This document shows, one piece after another, positions 19,069 through 28,507 of a DNA stretch of 64,000 nucleotides; positions within the stretch are counted from its first letter, which is position 1; each line of letters opens with the position of its first letter. The notes below the pieces were generated by a model. The model searched no databases. It saw only the letters and a list, made by a program, of their open reading frames with translations, and was not told the DNA's origin. Source of the DNA: Shinella fusca (GTDB taxonomy: Bacteria > Pseudomonadota > Alphaproteobacteria > Rhizobiales > Rhizobiaceae). Where the stretch lies: the NCBI RefSeq assembly GCF_014203155.1, contig NZ_JACHIK010000004.1, positions 372,001 to 436,000 on the forward strand. The letters run 5' to 3'. Both the position numbers and the translations under genes were made by a program.

Positions 19069-19449
19069 ATGCCGACCTTGCAGGAAGAAGACGTACGCGC
19101 TCTGCGCTCGCTGGCTCAGACATACTTTGACGCAGCTTATGAGATGGATGCAGAGAAATTTTCCTCCATCTTGCATCCGTCGAGTTCCGTGACGAAGATC
19201 GCCGAACATGGCGACGTGGTTGTAACACCGATCGCGACGTGGCTGGAGGCGGTGCGCGGCCTCACGGCTCCGAAGGCGCAGAATTTCGGGCGCGAGGACC
19301 AACTCCTCTCGATAGACGTTGAAGGCGATCTCGCGCTGATCAGGCTGAAGCTTCGCGTGCCGCCCCGGTCCTTCACGGATCTTCTCTCATGCCTGAAGGT
19401 CGATGGAGGCTGGAAGGTCGTCCAGAAGGTCATGACTTCGAATGCCTGA
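19069..19449 (+). CDS. NTF2/SnoaL-like putative lumazine-binding family protein
   Basis: A 126-residue protein of the small NTF2-like cone fold: LRSLAQTYFDAAYEMDAEKF, then FSSILHPSSSVTKI, ITWLEAV-type helix, DVEGDLALIRLKLRVPPRSF and the closing strand DGGWKVVQKVM. Members act as small-molecule isomerases, dehydratases or binding proteins, and no substrate can be read from sequence. The ATG at 19069 follows CAGGAG with five-base spacing; the frame upstream of it is not coding-like. It is divergent from the LysR gene and is followed by the MBL-fold gene. Confidence 0.8.
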   Translation: MPTLQEEDVRALRSLAQTYFDAAYEMDAEKFSSILHPSSSVTKIAEHGDVVVTPIATWLEAVRGLTAPKAQNFGREDQLLSIDVEGDLALIRLKLRVPPRSFTDLLSCLKVDGGWKVVQKVMTSNA

Positions 19450-19546
19450 GCGCATTTGACAAGCCAGGGCCGGGCCGCTCCGCGGCCCGGCAGGTGTATC
19501 GGGAGCAGCGGGCGATGAAGCGGCGACCTGCCCGCGGCGTCTCGAA

Positions 19547-20365
19547 ATGCAAGTATTACGGTATCCGATGATTTCGACATCGCACAGTTCCGACGTCCTT
19601 GAGTGCAGATCGGGAAATTTCCGCGTCTGGTCGCTCTGCGACGGCTATCTCGACATGCCGGCTGGGCTTTTGCGGGACCTGGAGAATAGTCCCGTACCAA
19701 GCGCTGCCGCAGCAGCAAGGTTTCGCCTGTCCGTCAACTGCTTTGCGCTGGAGGGGCCGGGGGTCGATGGCGTTCTGATCGACTGCGGAGGAGGAAGCTG
19801 GGCGCCCACACTGGGTCGACTGGCGCAATCCCTGAAGGCGACGGGGCTCAGTCCTTCGGCGATCAGGGTCCTGGCGCTTACGCATGCGCACCAGGACCAC
19901 ACCCACGGCCTGTTGACACCCGACGGACAAGCCGCTTTACCAAACCTGTCCGCGATCCTTCTTCCCGCGGAAGCGGTCGAAAGCTTCCGCTCCGAACGGC
20001 GGCTTGCACCGTTTCATCATCTTGTCAGGCCTTTGCAAAACGGGGAACGGCTGGCGAAGCACCTGAAAACGGTGGCGTTGCCGGGTCATGCGAATGGACA
20101 TTGCGGCTACGCGCTAGACACGGAAGAAGATCTCTTCTTGTTTTTCGGGGACATCGTTCACGTACCCGCCTTGCAGTTCGCCAACCCGACGCTGAGCTGG
20201 GGCTATGACGAGAACCAGGCAACGGCCCGTGCGACCCGCTTCGGAGTTTTCGATGAGGCCGCCCGTAACGGCACGTGGATCGCCGGCGCGCACCTGGACC
20301 GGCCGGGGATCGGCCGCGTGATATCCAGGGGCGAAGGGTTTCACTTTGAACCGGCAGGCGGATGA
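19547..20365 (+). CDS. Metallo-beta-lactamase-fold hydrolase
   Basis: A 272-residue MBL-fold enzyme. The metal motif HAHQDH is at residues 113-118 (THAHQDHTHGL); further likely ligands lie in LPGHANGHCGY, FFGDIVHVP and IAGAHLDRPG. The overall arrangement resembles the quorum-quenching lactonase and related single-domain MBL hydrolases, but the substrate is unknown. Two starts are possible (19547 or 19568) and neither has a strong ribosome site. It probably shares regulation with the NTF2-like gene 97 bp upstream. Confidence 0.87.
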   Translation: MQVLRYPMISTSHSSDVLECRSGNFRVWSLCDGYLDMPAGLLRDLENSPVPSAAAAARFRLSVNCFALEGPGVDGVLIDCGGGSWAPTLGRLAQSLKATGLSPSAIRVLALTHAHQDHTHGLLTPDGQAALPNLSAILLPAEAVESFRSERRLAPFHHLVRPLQNGERLAKHLKTVALPGHANGHCGYALDTEEDLFLFFGDIVHVPALQFANPTLSWGYDENQATARATRFGVFDEAARNGTWIAGAHLDRPGIGRVISRGEGFHFEPAGG

Positions 20366-20442
20366 TTGTGCGCAACGCCGGCCGATCGTCCCGGGCCGGC
20401 CCCGACAAATCGGCGAGCTCGGCCAGCCCTTTCGAGGAGAAT

Positions 20443-20595
20443 CCGGGTTTTACCCGGTTGCCGGCGCCGCGAGGCCTTGCCATCGGCACACATCCGGGAA
20501 AAACCGGGGACAGGCCCTGTAGCAAGACCGGCGGCCCGACCGCCGGACCCGGCCATGAGGTCAAAGGCTGCACGGCTTGCAGCACAGGGCCTGTC
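20443..20595. repeat. Nested inverted repeats in the convergent intergenic region
   Basis: Between the MBL gene and the minus-strand binding-protein gene lies a folded-looking patch. A 12-bp perfect inverted repeat (GACAGGCCCTGT at 20509-20520, ACAGGGCCTGTC at 20584-20595) encloses two perfect hairpins: CCGGCGG/CCGCCGG at 20528-20546 and GCTGCA/TGCAGC at 20567-20583. Together they would make a three-way junction. Just upstream is CCGGGT-TTT-ACCCGG (20443-20457). It may be a bidirectional transcript end or a structured RNA; no T-tract is evident. Confidence 0.55.
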
Positions 20596-20604
20596 GGGTT
20601 GAGC

Positions 20605-21630
20605 TTACTTCTGTAGATCCGTCCAAATCCGCGTGTAAATCTTCATGACTTCCGGCGAGCAGGTTTCGATGGGGAAGCCGGCCTTTGCCAGTTCCGGCGG
20701 GATGTTGACTTCCGGCGCGGTCTTCATGTCTTCCGGCATGTACTTGTCGGAGCCGACGATGCCGTTGCCGTAGCGGGCATAGGCGGAGATCATCGCGGCG
20801 TTTTCCGGGTCCATGATGAAGTTCAGGAAGAGCCTGGCGTTGTCGACGTTCGCGGCATCGGCGAGAATGGCGGCATTGTCCATGAAGATGGGGAAGCCTT
20901 CCTGCGGGAAGCCGAATTCGAGCTGCGGGTTGATCAGGCGGCTGCGGAAGGAAGAGCCGTTCCAGTTCATACCGGCGGCAATATCGCCCTGGGCGAGCTG
21001 CTCGACCGTACCGTAGTCCATCGACACCCAGTTCGGCTTGGCAGCCACGAGCAGGTCGCGCACCTTCTTCAGGACCGTCATGTCGTTGGTGCAGGTCTCG
21101 CCGCCGACATAGTGGACCGCGAGCGCCATGAGGTCGTTCATTTCCGGAACGACGTTGATCTTGCCCTTCAGCTCGTCCGGCGGGTTGAACAGGATGGACG
21201 AGGTGTTGATATCACCCTTGTAGACCTTGCGGTTGACCGAGACCCCTACCGTGCCCCACTGCCACGGCACGGTGTAGTGGCGGCCGGGATCGAAGGTCGG
21301 GTTCGCCCACTTCGGATCGACGTTCTTGAAGTTTTCCATCTGGTCGGGGCGGGCTTCCAGCAGCAAGCCCTTTTCGATCCAGATCGGCACGTAGATGCCG
21401 GCCGGGACCACGATATCGAAACCATGGCCGCCGGCCTCCACCTTGGCGAGCGCGGTGTCGTTGCTGTCGTAGTCGGTGACGGTGACCTTGACGTTATACT
21501 TTTCCTCGAACTTCCTGATCATGTCCGGGGGCGTGTAGTTGCCCCAGTTGTAGATGTTGAGGTTGCCTTCCGCGAAGGCAGGCCCGGCCAACAGGCAGGC
21601 AGCGGCAATGGATGCGATGAGTTGTTTCAT
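20605..21630 (-). CDS. Polyamine-type ABC transporter substrate-binding protein
   Basis: A 341-residue periplasmic protein of the PotD/PotF family. The signal peptide MKQLIASIAAACLLAGPAFA is cleaved before EGNLNIYNWGNY. The mature start with Y-N-W-G-N-Y and the segment KVEAGGHGFDIVVPAGIYVP are typical of putrescine/spermidine binders. It is the last gene of a minus-strand operon (ureohydrolase, ATPase, two permeases, binding protein). The ligand may be putrescine, agmatine or a related guanidino-compound, as the co-encoded ureohydrolase suggests. Confidence 0.92.
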   Translation of the reverse strand: MKQLIASIAAACLLAGPAFAEGNLNIYNWGNYTPPDMIRKFEEKYNVKVTVTDYDSNDTALAKVEAGGHGFDIVVPAGIYVPIWIEKGLLLEARPDQMENFKNVDPKWANPTFDPGRHYTVPWQWGTVGVSVNRKVYKGDINTSSILFNPPDELKGKINVVPEMNDLMALAVHYVGGETCTNDMTVLKKVRDLLVAAKPNWVSMDYGTVEQLAQGDIAAGMNWNGSSFRSRLINPQLEFGFPQEGFPIFMDNAAILADAANVDNARLFLNFIMDPENAAMISAYARYGNGIVGSDKYMPEDMKTAPEVNIPPELAKAGFPIETCSPEVMKIYTRIWTDLQK

Positions 21631-21686
21631 GGGTTTCCTCTTCCCTTGGTTTTCGAATGCTTGGTTTTTGTCCTAGTCGTCAGGCT

Positions 21687-22508
21687 CTAAAGCTGCGCCT
21701 TGGCGTGTTTTTCCCGGCTGACGAAGAAGAACGCGACCACCAGCACCACCGAGAACACCAGAAGTACGGTGGCGATGGCGTTGGTTTCCGGCGTCAGGTT
21801 GCGGCGCATCTGGCCCAGCATGTAGGTCGGCAGCGTATCCTGCCCGGCGCTCTTGACGAACTCGGTGATGACGACATCGTCGAGCGAGGTGACGAAGGCG
21901 AGCATGGCGCCTGCCAGCACTCCCGGCCACAACAACGGGAAGGTGACGCGGCGGAAGACCTGCCAGGCGGAGGCATAGAGATCGGCGGCGGCCTGCTCCA
22001 GCGTCTGGTCCATGCCCTGCAGGCGCGCCCGGACCGGCATGAACGCGAAAGGAATGCAGAAGGCCGAATGGGCGAGAATGAGGTAGCCGAGGCCGGAATA
22101 GCCGATGGTTGTCTTCACCCAGGCAAAGACGACCAGCAGCGAGACCGCGGTGACGATTTCCGGCACCATCAGCGGCTGGTTGATCAGCGCGAACATGGCG
22201 CTGCGGCCACGGAAGGACTTGCCGCGCCCCATCGCGAGGGCGGCGAGAACCGCGACCAGCGTCGACACGACGGTCGCGACCGCGGCGATGACCACCGAGC
22301 GGATCGTCGCGGCCTGCACGACTTCGTTGTGCCAGGCGGTCACGTACCAGACGAGCGAAAAGCCTTCCCACCGCGTCAGCGCGAGGCCTCCGTTGAAGGA
22401 GAAGATCGCCATCAGCACAATCGGCAGATAGAGCATGACGAAGCAGAAGGCGGCGATGGCGGTGAAGCCGGCCTGCCGGCGCGTGTCGAAGGTCTTGCGC
22501 TTGGCCAT
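21687..22508 (-). CDS. Polyamine-type ABC transporter permease (PotI/PotC-like)
   Basis: A 273-residue inner-membrane permease with about six transmembrane helices and the EAA-type loop (EQAAADLYASAWQVFRRVTF, P-L-L-W-P-G-V). I start it at the ATG at 22508, one base after the stop of the preceding permease gene and with GGAG upstream; an earlier in-frame ATG at 22541 would lie inside that gene. It pairs with the upstream PotH-like permease to form the channel. Confidence 0.92.
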   Translation of the reverse strand: MAKRKTFDTRRQAGFTAIAAFCFVMLYLPIVLMAIFSFNGGLALTRWEGFSLVWYVTAWHNEVVQAATIRSVVIAAVATVVSTLVAVLAALAMGRGKSFRGRSAMFALINQPLMVPEIVTAVSLLVVFAWVKTTIGYSGLGYLILAHSAFCIPFAFMPVRARLQGMDQTLEQAAADLYASAWQVFRRVTFPLLWPGVLAGAMLAFVTSLDDVVITEFVKSAGQDTLPTYMLGQMRRNLTPETNAIATVLLVFSVVLVVAFFFVSREKHAKAQL

Positions 22509-22509
22509 C

Positions 22510-23427
22510 TCAGTCTCCTTCGTTCGCGGAGGCGCGGACATAGACGATAAGGGCGACGGTCACCATGACGAGCAGGGTCAGCGAAAGGGCCGCCCCGAGC
22601 GGCCAGTTGCGGGCCTGGCCGAATTGCAGCTCGATCAGGTTGCCGAGCATCAGCTGCGTGCCGCCGCCGAGGATTCTCGGGATGACGTAGGCGCCGAGCG
22701 AGGGCACGAAGACGAGGATGGAGCCGGCGACGACGCCGGGCTTGACCGCCGGGACAATGACCCGCCGCAGCACCCGGAACGGCGTGGCATAGAGATCGTA
22801 GGCCGCATCGATCAGCGAAAAGTTCAAGCGCTCCATCGAGGCGTAGAGCGGCAGCACCATCAGCGGCAGATAGACATAGACCATGCCGAGCAGGATGGCG
22901 AAATCGGTGAACATCATCTGGATCGGATGGTCGATGATGCCGAGCCATTCGAGGAGCCCGTTGGCGAGGCCTTCGTTGCGGATGAGACCCATGATCGCGA
23001 AGGTCCGGATCAGGAGGTTGGTCCAGAAGGGGATGGTGATCAGAAGCATCCAGCCGTCGCGCTGCGTGACGGGGCGCGTGGCGATGAAATAAGCCGTGGG
23101 AAAGCCGAGGATCAGGCAGAACAGCGTCGTCAGGAACGAAAGTTTCACCGACCGCCAGAGGATCGAAATATGGGCGTTTGCAAGGCTCAGCGTGCCATCG
23201 AACGGATCGCTCGTGGTGAAGACGCCGAGCCAGCCATCCCAGGAGAAATGCCAGACAACGCCGCCGTAGTCGCCGGCGGTGAGGAAGGAATAGATGACGA
23301 CGACGATCAGCGGACCGACGGCGGCCGCAAGCAGGATGACGATCGACGGCAGCAGCAGCAGCCAACGATTGCGGGTTTCGCGCCGGTTGGCGATCACGAG
23401 ATCGGTGTTGGGTTGCGTGACGGCCAT
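22510..23427 (-). CDS. Polyamine-type ABC transporter permease (PotH/PotB-like)
   Basis: A 305-residue permease with around six helices (first at WLLLLPSIVILLAAAVGPLI) and the EAA loop DAAYDLYATPFRVLRRVIVP. The ATG at 23427 follows the ATPase stop by a few bases; a TTG six codons... earlier at 23442 would overlap the ATPase gene and is less likely. It is the first membrane subunit in the operon. Confidence 0.92.
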   Translation of the reverse strand: MAVTQPNTDLVIANRRETRNRWLLLLPSIVILLAAAVGPLIVVVIYSFLTAGDYGGVVWHFSWDGWLGVFTTSDPFDGTLSLANAHISILWRSVKLSFLTTLFCLILGFPTAYFIATRPVTQRDGWMLLITIPFWTNLLIRTFAIMGLIRNEGLANGLLEWLGIIDHPIQMMFTDFAILLGMVYVYLPLMVLPLYASMERLNFSLIDAAYDLYATPFRVLRRVIVPAVKPGVVAGSILVFVPSLGAYVIPRILGGGTQLMLGNLIELQFGQARNWPLGAALSLTLLVMVTVALIVYVRASANEGD

Positions 23428-23431
23428 GGCA

Positions 23432-24499
23432 TCAGCCCTCAAGAACCTGAACGGCCTGCGGCTCGAAACCGATGCCGAGGCGCTGGCCCTTCTCGAAGGT
23501 CACCGGACGGGCCGGGTTGTTCTGGCGGCGGACGACGAAGCGGGCACCGTCGGCAAGCATCAGGTGGTAGTGGGTATCCGTGCCGCAATAGACGACGTTT
23601 TCCAGCACTCCCGAAAGCGGCGCCTTCTCCGGCACCTGTTCGAGCACCGTCTGTTCGGGGCGGATGACCAGCGTAACGGGGCGGGCGGCGACGGCCGCAT
23701 CCTCCTGCAGGCCGGCGCGGATGCGGGCGCCACCCGGCAGCTCCACGGTGCCGTCGGCCGAAAGGTTCGCCTGCACGAAATTGGTATCGCCGATAAAGTC
23801 GGCCACGAAGCGCTCGCGGGGGTGATCGTAGATTTCGCGCGGGGTTCCGATCTGGCGGATCGTTCCGGCGCTCATGACCGCGATGCGGTCGCTCATGGTC
23901 AGGGCTTCTTCCTGATCGTGGGTAACGAAGATGAAGGTGATGCCGGTTTCGGATTGCAGGCGCTTCAGCTCGATCTGCATTTCCTTGCGCAGCTTCAGGT
24001 CGAGCGCGGAGAGCGATTCATCGAGCAACAGCACCTTGGGTTTGGGCGCAAGCGCGCGGGCAAGCGCCACGCGCTGCTGCTGGCCGCCGGAAAGCTCCGA
24101 CGGACGGCGGCTTGCCATCGCCGTCATCTTCACCAGTGCCAGCATCTCCTCGACGGTGGCGGCGATCTCGGCACGCGGGCGACCGAGCATTTCGAGGCCG
24201 AAACCGACATTCTCGGCAACCGTCATATGCGGGAAGAGGGCGTAGTTCTGGAAGACGGTATTGACCGGGCGTTTGAACGGCGGCAGCGACAGGATGTTCT
24301 GGCCGGCAAGACGGATCGCACCGCCGCTGGGGTGAATGAAACCGGCGATCGAGCGCAACAGCGTCGTTTTTCCGCAGCCGGAGGGGCCGAGCAGAGTGAA
24401 GAACTCGCTTTCGTTGATCGTCACGCTGACGTCGTTGAGAGCGATGAAGGCGCCGGGTCCCTCGCCGAACCGGACATGAATGCGGTCTACTTCGATCAC
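23432..24499 (-). CDS. Polyamine-type ABC transporter ATPase (PotG/PotA-like)
   Basis: A 355-residue ABC ATPase. It has Walker [10 protein letters not shown] (~residue 38), Q-loop [13 protein letters not shown], signature [15 protein letters not shown], Walker [12 protein letters not shown] and H-loop [10 protein letters not shown], plus a C-terminal TOBE-type regulatory region. The Walker B is followed by serine where nearly all relatives have proline (DEPLSALD), an oddity outside the catalytic Asp-Glu pair. It starts four bases after the ureohydrolase stop, so the two genes are probably cotranscribed. Confidence 0.94.
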   Translation of the reverse strand: MIEVDRIHVRFGEGPGAFIALNDVSVTINESEFFTLLGPSGCGKTTLLRSIAGFIHPSGGAIRLAGQNILSLPPFKRPVNTVFQNYALFPHMTVAENVGFGLEMLGRPRAEIAATVEEMLALVKMTAMASRRPSELSGGQQQRVALARALAPKPKVLLLDESLSALDLKLRKEMQIELKRLQSETGITFIFVTHDQEEALTMSDRIAVMSAGTIRQIGTPREIYDHPRERFVADFIGDTNFVQANLSADGTVELPGGARIRAGLQEDAAVAARPVTLVIRPEQTVLEQVPEKAPLSGVLENVVYCGTDTHYHLMLADGARFVVRRQNNPARPVTFEKGQRLGIGFEPQAVQVLEG

Positions 24500-24503
24500 T
24501 GGC

Positions 24504-25466
24504 TTACTTCCTGTTCTTGGCGGCCGCCTCGGCGACGCGTGGCAGGGCGCAGAGCATCTCGTAGAGGAAATTCGCTGCGATCACCGCGGTGTTGCCGGCG
24601 GGGTCATAGGGCGGCGACACTTCGACGAGATCACAGCCGACGAGGTTCAGCCCGGCGCAGCCGCGGATGATCTCCAGTCCCTGATGGGTCGTCAGGCCCC
24701 CGACCTCGACGGTGCCGGTACCGGGCGCAAAGGCGGGGTCGAGGCTGTCGATGTCATAGGTCAGATAGACCGGCGCATCGCCGATCCTGCTGCGGATATC
24801 GGCCATCAGCGGCGTCAGCGATTTCCACCAGCATTCCTCGGCCTGGATGCAGGTCCAGCCCTGCTTGCGGCCCCAGTCGAAATCCTCAGGGCTGTAGCCG
24901 GTGCCGCGGATGCCGATCTGGAAGACCTTGTCGTTCTGCAGGCAGCCGTCTTCCCAGGCGCGGCGGAAGGGGCAGCCATGGGCGACGGCCTCGCCGAACA
25001 TGTGCTCGTTCGTATCCGAGTGGGCGTCGACATGGATAAGGGCGACCGGGCCATGGCGCTCTTTAACCGCGCGCAGGATCGGCCATGTCAGGGTGTGGTC
25101 ACCGCCAAGCGTCAACGGAATGGCGCCATGGGCGAGCACGCCGCGATAATATTCGGTGATGATGGCGACCGACTTCTTGAGATCGAAGGTGTTGATCGGG
25201 ACATCGCCGATGTCGGCGACCTGCAGCACGTCGAAGGGAGCAGCCCCCGTCGCCATGTTGTAAGGCCGGATCATGCGGCTTTCGTCGCGGATCTGGCGTG
25301 GCCCAAGCCGGGTACCCGACCGGTTCGACGTGCCGATATCCATGGGGATACCGATGAAACAGGCATCCAGATTTGCGGCCGACGAAGCGCCGGGCAACCG
25401 CATCATCGTGGCGGGGCCCCCAAAGCGCGGCATCTCGTTGCCGCCTAAAGGCTGGTTGAAAGACAT
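24504..25466 (-). CDS. Agmatinase/guanidinobutyrase-type ureohydrolase
   Basis: A 320-residue manganese ureohydrolase of the arginase/agmatinase family. All metal-binding motifs are present: GGDHT, DAHSD, and [15 protein letters not shown]. The motif HGCPFRRA stands where agmatinases have HGTPFRRA. It hydrolyses a guanidino group to release urea; agmatine to putrescine or guanidinobutyrate to GABA are the likely reactions, and sequence alone does not choose. It heads the operon with the polyamine-type transporter, which suggests import followed by urea removal. Confidence 0.88.
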   Translation of the reverse strand: MSFNQPLGGNEMPRFGGPATMMRLPGASSAANLDACFIGIPMDIGTSNRSGTRLGPRQIRDESRMIRPYNMATGAAPFDVLQVADIGDVPINTFDLKKSVAIITEYYRGVLAHGAIPLTLGGDHTLTWPILRAVKERHGPVALIHVDAHSDTNEHMFGEAVAHGCPFRRAWEDGCLQNDKVFQIGIRGTGYSPEDFDWGRKQGWTCIQAEECWWKSLTPLMADIRSRIGDAPVYLTYDIDSLDPAFAPGTGTVEVGGLTTHQGLEIIRGCAGLNLVGCDLVEVSPPYDPAGNTAVIAANFLYEMLCALPRVAEAAAKNRK

Positions 25467-25622
25467 GCGACCTCCCCAAAATGGTATTCCACCAAGTGTG
25501 GGAGGAGCCGGGCACCGCTAACATTCCATTGTGCGGAAACTTGCGTTGACAAAACCCAATGTATCGGCGGGCAAGCCTTGCCCGCCCGCGGATGGAAGCC
25601 GTCTGGAGAGGCGCGGCAGGCG

Positions 25623-26552
25623 TCAGGTTCGGGCGACTGCGCCACCGCGCCCCGATGTGCGGGAGCGGTAGAGGCCGACGAGTGTCTCGCGGAAAATCTG
25701 GAAGGTCTTCGGGTGGGGGCCGCTACGATGGACGAGCTGCATCATGCAGTCGAAATTGTCCTCATGCGGCGGCAGTTTCCGGAGCCTGCCGGAGACGACA
25801 TAGGCGTCGGCCGCGTGATCCGGCAGCAGGCCGATGTAGTCGCCGCTCAACACGAACAGCAGTTGCGCCTCGATCTGGTCGACGATGCGGTCGGCCTCGA
25901 TAACCTGCTGGCTCTTCTTGCGCTCGCGGCTCCAGTAGCCGCGATGCACCCAGACGCATCGGTCCATGTCCTGCTGGGTGATGTCGCCATCCGGTGTCGA
26001 AAACAGCGGATGAGCCCTGCCACAATAGAGCGAATGGCTCTCCTCGTAGAGGTTGGCGTAGGACAGGCCTTTTATCTTGTTGTCGAAACTTCCGATGCCG
26101 GCATGGATATCGCCTTCGGCGAGCCGGCGCAGGATGCCGCCCTGCTTCTCCACCTCGATCTCGATGCGAATACCCGGCGCCTCGTCGTTCAGCCTGTGAA
26201 CCGCCTCGGTCAGCTTGAGGGCGGGATCGGAGGCGACGCAATCGACGACGGCGATCTTCAGCTGGCCGACGAGGCTGCCCTTCAGCGCGGTCAGCGAGAT
26301 CGAGTGCTGGTCGATCCGCCGCAGCAGGTCGACGGCGATTTCATGCACCTGCCGGCCCTTGTCGGTAAGCTGGAACCCGCGCCGGCCGCGTTGGCACAGG
26401 ATGACGCCGAGCCGCGTTTCGAGCGCGGTGATGTGATTGGAAATGGTCGGCTGGCTGAGGCCAAGCTCGGCCTGGGCCGCCGAAAAACCACCGTTGCGGA
26501 CCACGGAATCGAACACGGAGAGAAGATGCAGATCGGCGCCTGAGATTTTCAT
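25623..26552 (-). CDS. LysR-family regulator of the polyamine/guanidino island
   Basis: A 309-residue LTTR. Its winged HTH covers residues ~5-62 (LHLLSVFDSVVRNGGFSAAQ, LSQPTISNHITALETRLG), followed by an effector domain. The ATG at 26552 begins MKISGADLHLL; the frame further upstream is not family-like and crosses the divergent promoter. It lies between the minus-strand ureohydrolase/transporter operon and the plus-strand cupin/oxidoreductase operon, with 122 bp to the latter, so it probably controls both. Effector unknown. Confidence 0.92.
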   Translation of the reverse strand: MKISGADLHLLSVFDSVVRNGGFSAAQAELGLSQPTISNHITALETRLGVILCQRGRRGFQLTDKGRQVHEIAVDLLRRIDQHSISLTALKGSLVGQLKIAVVDCVASDPALKLTEAVHRLNDEAPGIRIEIEVEKQGGILRRLAEGDIHAGIGSFDNKIKGLSYANLYEESHSLYCGRAHPLFSTPDGDITQQDMDRCVWVHRGYWSRERKKSQQVIEADRIVDQIEAQLLFVLSGDYIGLLPDHAADAYVVSGRLRKLPPHEDNFDCMMQLVHRSGPHPKTFQIFRETLVGLYRSRTSGRGGAVART

Positions 26553-26674
26553 GCATTCATTGAAAGCGGCAAATCCAACGCGATGTAAAGCGTGATTTTT
26601 AGGACCGAGGCGGCCCCCTATCATCCTGTCGACCGGCGAGCATGTCGCCACACTCTTCAGACAGGAGAACTACA

Positions 26675-27040
26675 ATGAGCGCAGTCATCCGCCTTTCCCG
26701 CGAGGGCCTCGGCAACGGGCCGATGGAAGCCTGCTCGGTCGTTCCGCCGGAGGCCGTGCTGAGCGGCTCGCCGAGCGAAACCGGCGCGATGCACTATGAG
26801 GCGGGCAAGGGCAAGTTCCTCGTCGGCACCTGGGAATGCACGCCTTACGCCGAAACGCTCGCCTATCCCGAATCCAGCGAATTCTGCGTGGTGATCTCGG
26901 GCCGCGTGGCGCTGACGAACCCAAACGGCAGCATCGAGGAATTCGGCGCCGGCGATTGCTACATCGTGCCGAAAGGCTTCGAGGGCCGCTTCGAGGTGCT
27001 GGAGACCCTGCGCAAGATCTACGTGCTTTTCAACGACTGA
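26675..27040 (+). CDS. Cupin-domain protein (DUF861/EutQ-like)
   Basis: A 121-residue single-cupin protein. The conserved segment is YPESSEFCVVISGRVALTNP, G-A-G-D-C-Y-I-V-P-K-G-F-E-G-R-F-E-V, typical of Cupin_3. The ATG at 26675 follows GACAGGAG at good spacing. It is the first gene of a plus-strand operon with an FAD oxidoreductase, an aldehyde dehydrogenase and an amidohydrolase. Small cupins of this kind commonly accompany gamma-glutamylputrescine oxidase genes; the function is not established. Confidence 0.88.
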   Translation: MSAVIRLSREGLGNGPMEACSVVPPEAVLSGSPSETGAMHYEAGKGKFLVGTWECTPYAETLAYPESSEFCVVISGRVALTNPNGSIEEFGAGDCYIVPKGFEGRFEVLETLRKIYVLFND

Positions 27041-27102
27041 TCCCGGTTTCGAGGAGCGGCCGCAACGGCCGCCCTCGCCTCCCAATATGATGTGAGACTG
27101 TC

Positions 27103-28491
27103 ATGCTTGCCGATCGCGCCCTGGCGAACGTCACCTTCTATCCCTTCTGGCTCGACCGGCCGGATGCTCCCGCTCCGCAAGCCCCGCTCGTCGGCCGCAC
27201 GGAAGCCGATCTCCTGATCGTCGGCGGCGGGTTCACCGGGCTCTGGGCGGCGATCCTGGCCAAGGAGGCGGAGCCGTCGAAGGACGTGGTGCTGATCGAG
27301 GCGGAGAATATCGCCTGCGGCGCATCCGGGCGCCCCGGCGCCATCGTCTCGACGTCCGTCATGCACGGCCTGCACAACGCCGTCAGGGTGTTTCCCGAGG
27401 ATATCGCCATGCTCGAGGCGCTGGGCCAGGCGAATATCGCCGGCTTCCTCGACACGCTGGACCGGCATGCGATCGATTGCGATGCGGAGTGGAACGGCGA
27501 GCTTACGGTCGCCGTCGGCAAGGAGAACCTGCCGACGCTGAACGAGGAATACGAACTGCACGCGCGCCATGGCCATGACGTGGTGCTGATGAATGCCGAG
27601 GAGACTCGCGGGCAACTGGCCTCGCCTCTGTTCGAGGGCAGCCTCTGGGCGAAGAAGAACAGCGGCACCCTGCATCCGGCACGGTTGGCCTGGGGGCTGA
27701 AACGGGCCGCGCTGTCGCTCGGCGTGCGCATTCACGAACACACGCCGCTGCGCGATATCAGCGATGAAGGCAGCACCGTCGTCGCCGCGACCCGTGACGG
27801 CAAGGTCAGGGCGCGCAAGGTGCTGCTTGCGACCAACGCCTTTGCCGCCGGGCACGATCACATCAAGAGGCGCGTGGCGATGGTGCGCGACCGTATCCTG
27901 ATGACGGAGCCGCTCACGCCCGAGCAGATGGACCGCATCGGCTGGCGCAACCGGCAGGGCGTCTACGACACCCGCACCCAGCTCAACTACATGCGGCTGA
28001 CGAAGGACAACCGCATCCTGTTCGGCGGACGGCTCGGCTATTTCTACGGCGGGCCGCGCGACCCGCGCCTCGACCGCACGCCGGCACCCTACAAGCGGCT
28101 GGCGGAAGCCTTCTTCCGCACCTTTCCGCAACTCGACGATATCGGTTTCACCCATGCCTGGAGCGGGCCGATCGCGCTGACGACACGCATGGCGGTGCAT
28201 TTCCAGACCTATCACCGCGGCAAGGTGGTCTATGCCGGCGGCTATTCCGGCTTCGGGGTTTCCGCCAGCCGCTTCGGAGCCGATATCGGGCTTGCCAAAC
28301 TGAACGGAGCCACGCGCCCCGAACTCGAATGCGATTTTGCCCGCACCATGCCGGGCATCATCCCGCCCGAACCGTTCCGCTATATCGGCGCCCGGACGAC
28401 GATGTATGCGCTCGACACCGCAGACAGCAAAGGCGGCTGGCGCAACCTGTGGCTCAAATTCGTGGGCAAGCTCGGCTTCCCTCTCTCCTGA
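27103..28491 (+). CDS. FAD-dependent amine oxidoreductase (PuuB-like, DAO family)
   Basis: A 462-residue flavoprotein of the DadA/glycine-oxidase superfamily. The FAD site GGGFTG is at residues 41-46 (LLIVGGGFTGLWAAILA), with the acidic end of the second strand at VVLIEAE. The C-terminal GYSGFGVSASRFGADI is also typical. It resembles gamma-glutamylputrescine oxidoreductases, which turn an amine into an aldehyde and give hydrogen peroxide or reduced acceptor. The adjacent aldehyde dehydrogenase would take the product. No glutamylputrescine synthetase gene is present in the window, so the real substrate may be a different amine. Confidence 0.87.
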   Translation: MLADRALANVTFYPFWLDRPDAPAPQAPLVGRTEADLLIVGGGFTGLWAAILAKEAEPSKDVVLIEAENIACGASGRPGAIVSTSVMHGLHNAVRVFPEDIAMLEALGQANIAGFLDTLDRHAIDCDAEWNGELTVAVGKENLPTLNEEYELHARHGHDVVLMNAEETRGQLASPLFEGSLWAKKNSGTLHPARLAWGLKRAALSLGVRIHEHTPLRDISDEGSTVVAATRDGKVRARKVLLATNAFAAGHDHIKRRVAMVRDRILMTEPLTPEQMDRIGWRNRQGVYDTRTQLNYMRLTKDNRILFGGRLGYFYGGPRDPRLDRTPAPYKRLAEAFFRTFPQLDDIGFTHAWSGPIALTTRMAVHFQTYHRGKVVYAGGYSGFGVSASRFGADIGLAKLNGATRPELECDFARTMPGIIPPEPFRYIGARTTMYALDTADSKGGWRNLWLKFVGKLGFPLS

Positions 28492-28507
28492 CGCAGTGAG
28501 CAAGACC

